A stretch of 64,000 nucleotides of DNA from the NCBI RefSeq assembly GCF_029369745.1, contig NZ_CP120210.1, positions 6,758,001 to 6,822,000 on the forward strand, given 5' to 3'. Below, one piece after another: positions 34,176-43,274 of the stretch. The DNA is from Amycolatopsis sp. QT-25. GTDB lineage: Bacteria; Actinomycetota; Actinomycetes; Mycobacteriales; Pseudonocardiaceae. Every line of letters starts with the position of its first letter. Position 1 is the first letter of the stretch. The position numbers were made by a program, and so were the translations under genes. The notes under the pieces are model-generated. The model saw only the letters and a list, made by a program, of their open reading frames with translations. It did no database searches and was not told the origin of the DNA.

Positions 34176-35645
34176 ATGGGGTGGACCACACGCCCGAGCG
34201 TGCGTTCGCGCGCCTCGACCAGCCTGATCGCGACGTGCCTGCTCGGCGCTTTGTCCGCCACCGTCGCGGCGGCACCGGCCTCGGCCGCCAAGGAAGAAGG
34301 CGTCGGCTATCAGGTCACGCCCGGCCAGACGGTCGGCGGCGAATCCAGAGACCGCGATTGGCTCGGTTCCTACGTCGTCGACGGAAAGCACGTGTTCTGC
34401 GTCTCCTTCCAGTTGAAGGCGCCGGACACGAACGAGAAGTACCAGCCCGGTGACGAACTCCTCGACAAGTGGGGCGCGAAGCTCCCCGAGGACACCGCCG
34501 CCAACATCTCTTACCTGCTGCTTCGCTACGGCGGCACCCGGGACAACGCCGAGGCCGCAGCGCTCGCGCACCTGCTGCACTCGTGGACTTCGAAACCACG
34601 TTCATCCGAGGATCTCAAGCCGACCCTCTCGAAGGAGAAGATCGGCTACGACGTCCAGAACCAACTCGCCAAGCTGAAGGCGCAGCACGCCGACGCCGCC
34701 ACGGCCGTCGAGAAGCTGACCAAGGACGCCGAGGCGAACCGCGGCCCGTGGACCACCGCGATCGCGCCACCGAAGGAAGACCAGCACATCGGCACCGCGG
34801 GCGAGTGGACGATCAGCGTCAAGAACGCCAAGGGCAAGGGCGTCTCCGGCGTGCCGGTGCAGCTCACACCGTCGAACGCGACCGTCGAAAGCGGCGAGAG
34901 CACGAAGCCCGCGTCGACCTCGAACGCCAAGTCCGTGAAGGCCACCACGGTGAAGACCGGCGAGGACGGCACCGTCACGGTGAAGGTGACACCGACCGGT
35001 GACCAGCCGAAGCTGTCCAGCTCACTGTCCGCCCCCGCGGACCGGCCGTACGTGCAGTTCCCCGTCGAGACCGGCGTGCAGAAGGTGGTCTCGACCGGCG
35101 GCGAGAAGGAACTGAAGGCTCAGGGTGTCGCGGTCGTCTCGAAGCCGGGCAAGGTCCAGGTGACCAAGGTCGACGCGAAGACCGACAAGGGCATCGCGGG
35201 CGCCGCGCTGCGGATCACCGCCAAGGACAAGGCCACCGCCGCCGCCGGCCACGACGGCAAACCGCTCAACGGTGCCGACGGCAAACCCGCCGTCGTCACC
35301 ACCGAGGGCGAGAACGGCACGGTCACCGTGGAGAACCTGCGGACCCCGCAGGAGATCTGCGTGGTCGAGGTCAGCGCGCCGCCGGGCTACACCAACGCGT
35401 TCGACCCGAAGAATCCGTCGTCCGCCTGCGGCGAGCTCAAGCCGGGCGAGACGCTGGCGCTCGAGGTCGCCAACACGCCCAACGAGGTACCGCGCGCCAT
35501 CCCCGCCGGCGACCGGCCGGTGGCGATGATGCAGGGCACCGTCGAGAACTCGGCGTCGACCGCCGGGATCCTCGGCGTCGGCGCGCTCGCGCTGCTCGGT
35601 TCGGTGATGGTGGGCGTGGCCGCGCGGCGGTCTTCGCGACGTTAA
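34176..35645 (+). CDS. SpaA-type surface protein with C-terminal membrane anchor
   Basis: 489 residues from the ATG at 34176 (AAAGGAGT upstream). A signal peptide (TSLIATCLLGALSATVAAAP, cleavage near ASA) leads to a domain with HVFCVSFQ and LAHLLHSW that resembles thioester domains but lacks an obvious Gln. Then come an Ig-like domain (GVSGVPVQLTPSN) and a SpaA/prealbumin-like domain (VQVTKVDAKTDKGIAGAAL; VVEVSAPPGYT). The C-terminus is a hydrophobic helix (STAGILGVGALALLGSVMVG) and AARRSSRR, without an LPXTG motif. A sortase gene follows ten bases later, so the pair very likely works together. Confidence 0.85.
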   Translation: MGWTTRPSVRSRASTSLIATCLLGALSATVAAAPASAAKEEGVGYQVTPGQTVGGESRDRDWLGSYVVDGKHVFCVSFQLKAPDTNEKYQPGDELLDKWGAKLPEDTAANISYLLLRYGGTRDNAEAAALAHLLHSWTSKPRSSEDLKPTLSKEKIGYDVQNQLAKLKAQHADAATAVEKLTKDAEANRGPWTTAIAPPKEDQHIGTAGEWTISVKNAKGKGVSGVPVQLTPSNATVESGESTKPASTSNAKSVKATTVKTGEDGTVTVKVTPTGDQPKLSSSLSAPADRPYVQFPVETGVQKVVSTGGEKELKAQGVAVVSKPGKVQVTKVDAKTDKGIAGAALRITAKDKATAAAGHDGKPLNGADGKPAVVTTEGENGTVTVENLRTPQEICVVEVSAPPGYTNAFDPKNPSSACGELKPGETLALEVANTPNEVPRAIPAGDRPVAMMQGTVENSASTAGILGVGALALLGSVMVGVAARRSSRR

Positions 35646-35655
35646 GGATCCGGGA

Positions 35656-36345
35656 ATGTCAGTACGACGCGGGTTCGCGCTGGGAGCCGTCACGGTCCTG
35701 TGCGCGGACCTCGTCGCGGCCTTGATCATCTGGCCGCCGACGACCGTGGTGGCGGGGACGGCTCAGCCCGTCTCCGTCGCCGTCGCGGGCGGCGCCCCGG
35801 CCGCGCCCGCGCAGCAGGAGGTGCCGCCTTCGCCGGACATCGTTCCCACGACGCCGACGGCCGCTTCGCCACCGCCGTCCTCGAAGGCTCCCGAGCCTCC
35901 GAAACCCCAGGGGCCGGGGACCATCCAGCTGCCCGCCGGCGGCGCGGCGAAACTCGTGCGCAAGGAACTCGGGCCGGGCGCGGAGCTTCCGGTGCCGGAG
36001 AACCTCGGCGAGGTGACCTGGTGGGGCGCCGAACTGAGCGCGGCCACCGGCGCGAGCGTGTTCGCCGGGCACGTGAACTGGAAGGGCGCGACGGGTCCGT
36101 TCGCGGAACTGTGGACAGAGCGGATCGGCGGCACCGTCACCGTGGTGGACAAGGCCGGGAAGTCTTGGCGGTACAGGGTTTCCCAGCTGATCACGCTGAA
36201 GAAGAACGAACTGCCACAGCGGGCGGACGAACTGTTCGGCCAGTCCGGTCCACCTCGGATAGTCCTCGTGACCTGCGGCGGCCGCTGGGTCGGCGGAGAG
36301 ACCGGCTACGCCGAGAACCGGGTCGTCATCGCCGACCCGGCCTAG
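35656..36345 (+). CDS. class F-like sortase
   Basis: 229 residues. An N-terminal membrane segment (GAVTVLCADLVAALIIW) and a Pro-rich stalk precede the sortase barrel. The catalytic triad fits H139 (FAGHVNWKG), C207 (IVLVTCGG) and R222 (GYAENRVVI). The TCGG form and short C-terminus are typical of actinobacterial class E/F enzymes. It is ten bases after the surface-protein stop, so it is probably translated from the same message. The substrate motif is unclear because the neighbour has no canonical sorting signal. Confidence 0.88.
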   Translation: MSVRRGFALGAVTVLCADLVAALIIWPPTTVVAGTAQPVSVAVAGGAPAAPAQQEVPPSPDIVPTTPTAASPPPSSKAPEPPKPQGPGTIQLPAGGAAKLVRKELGPGAELPVPENLGEVTWWGAELSAATGASVFAGHVNWKGATGPFAELWTERIGGTVTVVDKAGKSWRYRVSQLITLKKNELPQRADELFGQSGPPRIVLVTCGGRWVGGETGYAENRVVIADPA

Positions 36346-36444
36346 CTACCCGCAAGTAACTTCGCCGCTGTCTTGGTGGTCCTCGCCGTCGTCATACAGC
36401 ACAATGCCGGTGGACGCGGGCGAACACGGTGAAGGGTGAGGCAC

Positions 36445-38436
36445 ATGGCGACTTTTCTGGTGACCGGGGCGACCGGACTGATCGGGCGCCACTTCACCCG
36501 GCTGCTGCTCACCAGGGAGGACGTCGAGAAGGTCGCGCTCGTCGTCCGCGTGTCCTCACGGGACAAACTGGCGAAACTCGTGAACGCCTGGCCGCATCCC
36601 GAACGCGTCACCCTTGTCACCGGCGACCTCGGCGAACCACTGCTCGGCGTCGGCGAAGAGGAGCGAGAGATGCTTCGCGGCGTCGATCACGTCGTGCACC
36701 TCGCCGCCCTCTACGACCTCACCGCCGATGACGAAGCCAGCATCAAGGCCAACGTCGAAGGCACCGCGCAGGCGATCGCGCTCGCCGCCGAACTGAACGC
36801 GGGCTGCCTGCACCACGTGTCCTCGGTCGCCGTCGCGGGGGACCACGAAGGCATGTTCACCGAGGAGATGTTCGACGTCGGCCAGCGGCTCCTCACGCCG
36901 TACCACCGCACGAAGTTCGAGGCGGAGCGCCTCGTACGCGAACAGCAGGACGTACCGTGGCGGGTGTACCGGCCCGCGGTCGTCGTCGGGGACTCCGCGA
37001 CCGGCGAGATGGACAAGATCGACGGGCCGTACTACCTGTTCCCCGCGATCGACAGGCTCGCCGGGCTGCCTGACGTGCCGATCGTCGGCCCCGACCTCGG
37101 CGACACCAACGTCGTCCCGGTCGACTACGTCGCCGAAGCGCTGAACGCCCTGGTCACCACGAAGGGGCTCGACGGGCGCGCGTTCCACCTGGTCAACCCG
37201 GAACCGCAGCCGGTCGTCTCGGTCTACAACGCCTTCGCCAAGGCTGCGGGCGCGCCGACGATCTCCGTGCAGCTCAACGACCGCTTGTCCAAGGGCATCG
37301 TCAACCTGGTGAAACTGAGCGAGCACATCCCCGGTTTCACGATCGCGCGCGACGCCGTGCTGGAACGGCTCGGCATCCCGCCGGTGCTGCTGGACACCAT
37401 GGCGTTCCCGTCGGTGTTCTCGTCGGCGTCGACGCGCAAGGCGCTCATCGGCTCGGGTGTCGAGGTGCCCAGGATCGAGGACTACGCGCCCACGCTCTGG
37501 CGCTACTGGCGTGAGCACCTCGACCCGTTCCGTGCCCGCAAGCACGGCCCGCGCGGGGAACTGGACGGCCGCCGCGTGATCATCACCGGCGCGTCTTCGG
37601 GTATCGGCCGGGCGACCGCGATCAAGGTCGCGGCCGCGGGCGGGGTGCCGCTGCTCGTGGCGCGGCGCCGTCACGAACTCGAAGAAGTGCGGGACGAGAT
37701 CATCGCCGCGGGCGGCACGGCGTCGGTGTACCCGGCCGACCTGACCGACGAGGAGTCGGTGCACAAGGCCGTCGACGCGATGCTCGCCGAGCACGGCCGG
37801 ATCGACATGCTCGTGAACAACGCCGGCCGGTCGATCCGGCGGTCGATCAAACTGTCGTACGACCGGTTCCACGACTACGAACGCGCGATGGCGATCAACT
37901 ACTTCGGCGCGGTGCGGCTGATCCTCGCGGTGCTGCCGCATATGTCCGAGCGGAAATTCGGGCATATCATCAACGTCTCGTCGATCGGCGTGCAGGGAAT
38001 CGCACCGCGCTTTTCGGCATATGCGGCTTCGAAGGCCGCTTTGGACTACTTCTCGCGGATCGCCGCGACCGAGACCCACGGTGACGGGATCACCTTCACG
38101 ACCATCCACATGCCACTCGTGCGCACGCCGATGATCCGGCCGACGAAGATCTATGACGCGTTTCCGACCAAATCCCCGGATCAGGCCGCGGACATGGTGA
38201 TGAAGGCACTGAAAGAACGCCCGAAGCACATCGGCACGCCTGCCGGACAGGCGATCGGGCTCGCGTACACCCTCACGCCGGGACTCACGGATGCCGTGGC
38301 CTACCAAGGATTCCGCGTGTTCCCGGACTCCGCGGCCGCGGGCGGCGAGGGCGGTCTCAAAATCGGGAAAGGCGAACAGCATCTGTCCCGGGCGGCGATG
38401 GCGCTCGCCCGGCTCAGCCGCGGCTTCCATTGGTGA
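36445..38436 (+). CDS. two-domain short-chain dehydrogenase (fatty acyl-CoA reductase type)
   Basis: 663 residues joining two Rossmann enzymes. Residues 1-360 are an extended SDR like fatty acyl-CoA reductase/male-sterility proteins, with FLVTGATGLIGRHF and catalytic YHRTK. Residues 375-620 are a classical SDR with VIITGASSGIGRA, NNAGRS and YAASK. The architecture is that of mycobacterial AcrA1-type reductases (Rv3391, from memory), which reduce fatty acyl-CoA. I start at the ATG at 36445 because the first domain begins directly there; a GTG lies nine bases earlier. Monocistronic. Confidence 0.9.
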   Translation: MATFLVTGATGLIGRHFTRLLLTREDVEKVALVVRVSSRDKLAKLVNAWPHPERVTLVTGDLGEPLLGVGEEEREMLRGVDHVVHLAALYDLTADDEASIKANVEGTAQAIALAAELNAGCLHHVSSVAVAGDHEGMFTEEMFDVGQRLLTPYHRTKFEAERLVREQQDVPWRVYRPAVVVGDSATGEMDKIDGPYYLFPAIDRLAGLPDVPIVGPDLGDTNVVPVDYVAEALNALVTTKGLDGRAFHLVNPEPQPVVSVYNAFAKAAGAPTISVQLNDRLSKGIVNLVKLSEHIPGFTIARDAVLERLGIPPVLLDTMAFPSVFSSASTRKALIGSGVEVPRIEDYAPTLWRYWREHLDPFRARKHGPRGELDGRRVIITGASSGIGRATAIKVAAAGGVPLLVARRRHELEEVRDEIIAAGGTASVYPADLTDEESVHKAVDAMLAEHGRIDMLVNNAGRSIRRSIKLSYDRFHDYERAMAINYFGAVRLILAVLPHMSERKFGHIINVSSIGVQGIAPRFSAYAASKAALDYFSRIAATETHGDGITFTTIHMPLVRTPMIRPTKIYDAFPTKSPDQAADMVMKALKERPKHIGTPAGQAIGLAYTLTPGLTDAVAYQGFRVFPDSAAAGGEGGLKIGKGEQHLSRAAMALARLSRGFHW

Positions 38437-38548
38437 CACTGCGCACACGGGTGGCGGCCGTTCAGGTGAGGAATCCCAGCTGAGAGCCAACACACGTCGG
38501 TGAATCACCAAGCCTGGCAACGGCGACGCCCGGTACGCAGGTACCGTC

Positions 38549-39676
38549 GTGACCATGGTTCCCGAGCGAGACAACGGCCTGTTGCCCCTGCGGCGCGAGT
38601 ACACCCAGGCCTGGCACGGCTTCGACCGGAACGAAGTGCGCCAGTATCTGGATCATCTCGAAGCCCAGCTGCGTCGCGTGATCACCGACCGCGACGCCGC
38701 GATCACGCAGGCGACCTCGGCCACCCGTGAACTCGAAACCGTCCGCCACGAGGTGGCGAAGCTGAACGCCAGGATCGAGGAGCTGAAGAAGCCGCCGGAG
38801 CGGCTCGAAGATCTCGACGAGCGGATGCAGCGCACCGTCACGCTCGCTCAGGCGCGCGCGGAAGAGATCACTAAGCGTGCCGAAGTCGCGGCGGAGAAGC
38901 ATTGGGCGTCTTCGAGCGAGGCCTCGAAGAAACTCCGTGAGCGCTACACCCGGCTCGTCGCCGAGCTGGACAAGCAGGCGGACGCGTTGCACTCCGAACA
39001 CGAATCCGCGCTCGCCGAAACGCGGGCCGAGGTCCAGCGGCTGACCGTCGAGGCCGCCCAGCGCCGGGAACTGCTGGACAACGAGGCCGAGCGCAAGCGC
39101 CGGAAGATCGAGCGCGAGTTCGAGCAGACGATCGCGGCTCAGCGCGCCTCGCACGAAAAGCACATCGCCGACCAGCAGACGGCCAGCAAGAATCAGGCCG
39201 AACGCCGGATCGCGGAGGCCACCGCGGAGGCCAAGCGCCGCGTCGACGAGGCCACGGCCGAGGCCAAACGCCGTCTCGATGAGGCCACCACGACAGCCGC
39301 CCAGCGCACGACGACCGCCCAGCGGAAGGTCGAGCGGCTGGCGGAGATCCGCGAGCAGGCCCGCAAGAGCCTGCAGCAGGCCGACGAGGTCCTGAAAGGC
39401 AGCGAGGCGCTGCTCGCCGCCCTGCCCGAGGAGTCGGTGATCCCGCACGCCTCCAAGCTCGTCGGCGGCGACAGCAAGGCTGAGGAGACCAAGCCGGCAG
39501 GCAAGCCCGCCGAGCCGCTCGCGTCGAAGGCCACCCCTCCGGCATCCGCCAAACCCGCTCCCGCGAAGCGCGCTTCTTCGGCGCCTGCCGCCGCTGCGCC
39601 GAAGAACGGACAGAACGAGCAGAACGGCCAGAAGCCGAACGGCCAGAAGCCGTCACCGGCCAAAACCGGCTCCTGA
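38549..39676 (+). CDS. DivIVA-domain coiled-coil protein
   Basis: 375 residues. The N-terminal 45 residues carry the DivIVA signature (LRREYTQAWHGFDRNEVRQ, then YLDHLEAQLR). Residues about 45-300 are one long coiled coil with 11-residue repeats (EATAEAKRRVD, EATAEAKRRLD, EATTTAAQRTT). The tail is Ala/Pro/Lys rich and ends in GQKPNGQKPSPAKTGS. Such proteins mark curved membrane or build polar growth scaffolds in actinobacteria. This is not the main Wag31 by length and tail, and a Scy/FilP-like or accessory scaffold role is inference. The GTG at 38549 and ATG at 38555 are both possible starts. Confidence 0.85.
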   Translation: MTMVPERDNGLLPLRREYTQAWHGFDRNEVRQYLDHLEAQLRRVITDRDAAITQATSATRELETVRHEVAKLNARIEELKKPPERLEDLDERMQRTVTLAQARAEEITKRAEVAAEKHWASSSEASKKLRERYTRLVAELDKQADALHSEHESALAETRAEVQRLTVEAAQRRELLDNEAERKRRKIEREFEQTIAAQRASHEKHIADQQTASKNQAERRIAEATAEAKRRVDEATAEAKRRLDEATTTAAQRTTTAQRKVERLAEIREQARKSLQQADEVLKGSEALLAALPEESVIPHASKLVGGDSKAEETKPAGKPAEPLASKATPPASAKPAPAKRASSAPAAAAPKNGQNEQNGQKPNGQKPSPAKTGS

Positions 39677-39687
39677 CCTGCGCGAAG

Positions 39688-39746
39688 GAGCAAGGGACCT
39701 TTGCTATCACTCTCCTTGAGGAAGTGGTGGCAAAGGTCCCTTGCTC
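39688..39746. repeat. long palindrome between convergent genes
   Basis: Perfect 17-base arms GAGCAAGGGACCTTTGC (39688-39704) and complement (39730-39746). It starts 11 bases after the DivIVA-like stop and ends 15 bases before the amidase stop on the other strand. Closest in sequence to the 31606 and 24424 copies. Confidence 0.9.
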
Positions 39747-39761
39747 GCTTTTCGGACGCCG

Positions 39762-41088
39762 TCAGGAGGCGGTGGTGCGAGGCCAGGGGTTGGCCGCTTC
39801 GAGCTGGGCGGCAAGGCCGAGAAGAAGTGCTTCCCCACCGGGCGAGGCGACGAGCTGGACGCAGGCCGGGATGCCCGAAGGGTGCACGCCGACCGGCACC
39901 GACATCGCCGGGTAGCCCGCGAGATTCCAAAAGCCCGCGAACCCCGCCACGCGTACGGACGGCAAGACGTTGGCGATCCACCGGGCTTCGTGCCACCTGC
40001 GGGCCTTGAGCGGAAGAGTCGCCAGCATGGGCGTCACCAGGACGTCGTGGTCGGCGAAGAATTCCTCGGCACGCTCCAGCCAGCGCTCTCGGGTGCCGTC
40101 CCGGACATACTTGGCCAGCACACGCCCCAGTCGGACGTGGGTGCGCGTCCGGGGCTGAAGCGCACCGAGATCGAAGCCTTCGGCCTGCTCGGCAGGGCCC
40201 GCGACCCAGCGCGCGAAGAGGCCACCGACGGCTCCCGCGCTGTACCGGGGCGCGCCGGACGCGACGGTGTGCCCGGCCTCACGGAACAGCTCTCCGGCCC
40301 GTGCGACGGCTCGGCCGAACGCGCGCGGCAACGGCGCCCTCGTCAAGGGGACCTGAGTCGACAGAGTGATGCGAGACGGCTTCGGGTCGGTGAGATCCGC
40401 CAGACCGGGCTCTTCGGCGAGGACCGACATCAGCACGGCGGCATCGGCCACGGTGGTCGTCATCGGACCGTGCGTGGACAGGCCGAACCAGCCGTTCTCC
40501 CCCGGTACACGGACCCACACCCCTGCCCGGTTTGAGACCGACGAGCCCGCACATAGCGGACGGCAACCGGATCGAACCCAAGCCATCGGTGCCGTGCGCG
40601 ATCGGTACCAGCCCGGCCGCGACGGCCGCGGCGCTGCCACCCGACGAACCACCCGCGGCGTAGGCCGGATTGCGCGGATTACGCGCCACTCCGTCCGGAT
40701 CGTCGCTCGACGGCCATACGCACAACTCCGGCACCCGGGTCAGGCCGATGATCACCGCACCGGCCGCCCGCAGCCGTCGCGCTATCTCACCGTCCTCTGT
40801 GGATAGCGCCGACGAAACCGCGCGCGACCCCCAAGAGGCGTACTCGCCCTCGACCGGCGCGACGTCCTTGACCGCGATTGGTACGCCGGCCAAGAGAAGG
40901 TCGGCCAGGTCCGCGCGTTCGGCTACGGCGGCTGCCTCGGCCAGCGCCTCCTCGGCCCGGACCCGGCGGAACGCACCGACCACCCCGTCCGCCGCCGCGA
41001 TCCGGGCCAACGCCTCTCGCGTCACTTCGACCGGGTCGAGTTCCTTGGCGCGCACAGCCGCCGCGATGTCCACTGCCGTCTTGACCAT
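39762..41088 (-). pseudogene. amidase (GatA family), frameshifted
   Basis: The N-terminal frame (start ATG 41088) gives VDIAAAVRAKELDPVEVTRE, catalytic AVKDVAPVEG, GGSSGGSAAAVAAG and GTDGLGSIRLPSAMCGLVG, so the Ser-cisSer-Lys triad is present. It then runs out of frame after GLKPGRG. The rest, from VPGENGWFGLSTHGPM to SVPVGVHPSGIPACVQL, continues in another frame. The length, 442 codons plus one base, fits a single extra base. The switch lies near the run of four C at 40520-40523. Either a real recent mutation or a homopolymer read error; if an error, this is an intact 440-residue amidase. Confidence 0.85.
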
Positions 41089-41116
41089 CCCCGCACTGTA
41101 AAGCGGGCGGCGAAGA

Positions 41117-42205
41117 TCAGCTGCACGCCGAACAGGCGAACTTCGCCGAGTCCGGTTCGTACGCCGGGAAGTCGGTGTAGCCGTCGAGCCGGGCGCCGTA
41201 GTAGACGTCGTGGTCGGCCCGAGCGAGCGGGGCATCGAGAGCGAACCGGGCGGGCAGGTCCGGGTTCGCGATGAACAGCCGTCCGAAGGCGACCACGTCG
41301 GCCAGACCGGATTCGATCAAGGACTCCCCCTCGTCCCGGGAGGTGGGTTCCTCGGAACGCAGGTTCGCCACCAGCGCCCCCGGCCACAGTGGCCGCAGGT
41401 GGGACAACGCCACAACGTCCGGAGTGTCGATGATGTGCAAATACGCGAGCTCGTACCGGCGTAGTTCCTCGAGCAGTCGTGAGTACACCTCCTTTCCCTC
41501 GTCTTCCACGATGTCGTTCTCCGGGTTGCCCGGCGAGATCCGCAGAGCGACCCTGGCCGCCCCGATCCGCTCGGCCACGGCCGCCACCACCTCGAGCGGG
41601 AACCGGAGCCTGGCGGCGACCGAACCGCCGTAACGGTCCTCCCTGAGATTGGTGTTGCGAGCGAGGAACTCCTGAATGAGGTAACCGTTGGCGCCGTGGA
41701 GTTCCACGCCGTCGAATCCCGCCTCGACGGCCCGGCGTGCCGCCGCGGCGAAGCTCTGGACCACCTCGCCTACCTCTTCCTCGCCGAGCGGGCGCGGTTC
41801 GACCGTGTCCGTCCAGCCGTCGGCGGAGAAGATCCGCCCGGCCTGCCGGACCGCCGACGGCGCCACCGGTGTCCGGCCCATCACTCGAGGATGGCTGACA
41901 CGACCCGCGTGCCAAAGTTGCGCGAAGATACGGCCGCCTTCTTCGTGCACGGCGTCCGTCACCGCACGCCATGCCTCGGTTTGCCGTTCCGTCACGAGTC
42001 CGGGGATACCTGGACCGCTCTTACCGGTCTGGTCGACCCAGATACCCTCACTCACGATCAATCCGGCGCTTGCACGTTGCGCGTAGTACTCGGCCGTCCG
42101 TGGATGCGGCACGCCCGTGACGTCGTCCGCACGCCCCCGGGTCATCGGGGCCATCGCGATGCGGTTCGGCACCTGGATCGTGGTGCCGCGGAATGCTTCG
42201 AGCAA
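41117..42205 (-). CDS. Old Yellow Enzyme family alkene reductase
   Basis: About 362 residues. FMN enzyme reducing activated C=C bonds with NAD(P)H. Motifs: PNRIAMAPMTRGRAD, FAQLWHAGRVSHP, GVELHGANGYLIQEFL with the His-Asn pair, DRYGGS and VAFGRLFIANPDLP. It ends in CSACS. The start is uncertain: the frame stays open to 42250, but family similarity begins about KLLEAF and a MerR-type promoter occupies 42220-42250. I therefore use the TTG at 42205; GTGs at 42235 or 42244 are alternatives. It is divergent from a MerR regulator that probably controls it. Confidence 0.9.
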   Translation of the reverse strand: MLEAFRGTTIQVPNRIAMAPMTRGRADDVTGVPHPRTAEYYAQRASAGLIVSEGIWVDQTGKSGPGIPGLVTERQTEAWRAVTDAVHEEGGRIFAQLWHAGRVSHPRVMGRTPVAPSAVRQAGRIFSADGWTDTVEPRPLGEEEVGEVVQSFAAAARRAVEAGFDGVELHGANGYLIQEFLARNTNLREDRYGGSVAARLRFPLEVVAAVAERIGAARVALRISPGNPENDIVEDEGKEVYSRLLEELRRYELAYLHIIDTPDVVALSHLRPLWPGALVANLRSEEPTSRDEGESLIESGLADVVAFGRLFIANPDLPARFALDAPLARADHDVYYGARLDGYTDFPAYEPDSAKFACSACS

Positions 42206-42219
42206 CTTCGTGAACGCGA

Positions 42220-42250
42220 AGCTAAACCCTGACACCGGCGTCACGGTCAA
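42220..42250 (-). promoter_or_regulatory. MerR-type promoter-operator for the OYE gene
   Basis: On the minus strand TTGACC (42250-42245), a 19-base spacer and TTAGCT (42225-42220) form an over-spaced promoter, as MerR activators require. Inside the spacer is TGACGCCGGTGTCA, a near-perfect dyad centred between the boxes. The merR ATG is 29 bases away. Confidence 0.6.
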
Positions 42251-42278
42251 CCTCGGTTTCCGCGGCTACTGTGGATGG

Positions 42279-42692
42279 ATGCGGATCGGCGAACTGGCGA
42301 AGCGGACCGGGGTGAGCGTCCGCTCGTTGCGGTACTACGAGAAGGAAGGCCTGCTGCGCCCCAATCGATGCGACAACGGCTACCGCACCTTCACCGAACA
42401 CGACGTCGGCAGGGTGCTGCAGATCCAACTCTTCTATTCGGCCGGGTTGTGCAGTGGCAAGATCGCGGAACTCCTTCCCTGTGTTTCCGGGGATCACACA
42501 CATTTGGTGCCTTCGCCGGGAATGACCGGCGAACTGGAGATCGCCAAGACTCGGATCCAGAACCAGATCTCCTTGCTCACCACCTCTCTATCGGTTCTGG
42601 AACGTGTCCTGGCCGCGGCCAAGGGGACCGATACCGCCGAGGTACCGGTTCCTTCCCGGCCCGTCCGGCGGCACCGTGGAATCCATGTCTGA
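42279..42692 (+). CDS. MerR-family regulator (redox or electrophile type)
   Basis: 137 residues. Winged helix MRIGELAKRTGVSVRSLRYY at the very start, EKEGLLRPNRCDNGYRTFTE wing, then a helical dimerisation region and CVSGDHTHLVPSP with a single Cys. The long helix ends in RQPVRRH-like basic residues. The ATG at 42279 places the family motif at residue 1. It is divergent from the OYE reductase, a frequent pairing in which the regulator senses electrophiles or oxidants; the signal here is unknown. Confidence 0.88.
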   Translation: MRIGELAKRTGVSVRSLRYYEKEGLLRPNRCDNGYRTFTEHDVGRVLQIQLFYSAGLCSGKIAELLPCVSGDHTHLVPSPGMTGELEIAKTRIQNQISLLTTSLSVLERVLAAAKGTDTAEVPVPSRPVRRHRGIHV

Positions 42693-42698
42693 CCCGGA

Positions 42699-43274
42699 TC
42701 ACGCGTTCGGGTCGCGGCCCAGCAATCCGAGCAGCCTGTCCTGCAAGGGTGCGTCTTCGGGCACCTTCACTTCAGGGCCGAAGACGACGATGCCGGGCCC
42801 GAAAGCGCCGGGGATCCTCATCTGTTCGGGGATCGCCTGCGCACCGGGCCACATCCGGGCGACCTCCTCCGGATCGATCGTGTCGTCCTGACCGGTGGCA
42901 CGGGCCAAATCCCAGCCGTGGAGCACCATGTCGGCACTCACGACCTGGTCGATGTGCTGTTCTGCCGTCATCTTCCCTGCCGGTGTCTCATGCTCCGTGG
43001 CCGCGAGCGCGGGATCGGTGAGGATGGCTTCCACATCGGCCCGAGCCGCCTGGAAGGCGCCGAGCGGATCGTCCGAGAGCGAGGGCGCCGGCCCGAGATC
43101 ACGTCCGAAGGGACGCACCATCGCGCCGTGCATGTCGACGATGTGCCCGACGACATCCTTGGCAGTCCACTCTTCACCGGGAGACCTGTTCTCCCACTGC
43201 CCGGCTTCGACGGCGGCGACTTTGCTCTCGAAGGCGTCGGCCCGGACCCGGTAACGGTCCGCGACGGTGTTCAT
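42699..43274 (-). CDS. TIGR03086/DinB-like metal-binding protein
   Basis: 191 residues from the ATG at 43274. Four-helix DinB/mycothiol-dependent maleylpyruvate isomerase-like fold: ENRSPGEEWTAKDVVGHIVD with its His, AEQHIDQVVSADMVLHGWDL with the second metal His. Its start overlaps the stop of the preceding SRPBCC gene (ATGA), so the two are translationally coupled. In related operons such proteins may be bacillithiol- or mycothiol-linked enzymes; no reaction can be named. Third gene of the arsR operon. Confidence 0.82.
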   Translation of the reverse strand: MNTVADRYRVRADAFESKVAAVEAGQWENRSPGEEWTAKDVVGHIVDMHGAMVRPFGRDLGPAPSLSDDPLGAFQAARADVEAILTDPALAATEHETPAGKMTAEQHIDQVVSADMVLHGWDLARATGQDDTIDPEEVARMWPGAQAIPEQMRIPGAFGPGIVVFGPEVKVPEDAPLQDRLLGLLGRDPNA

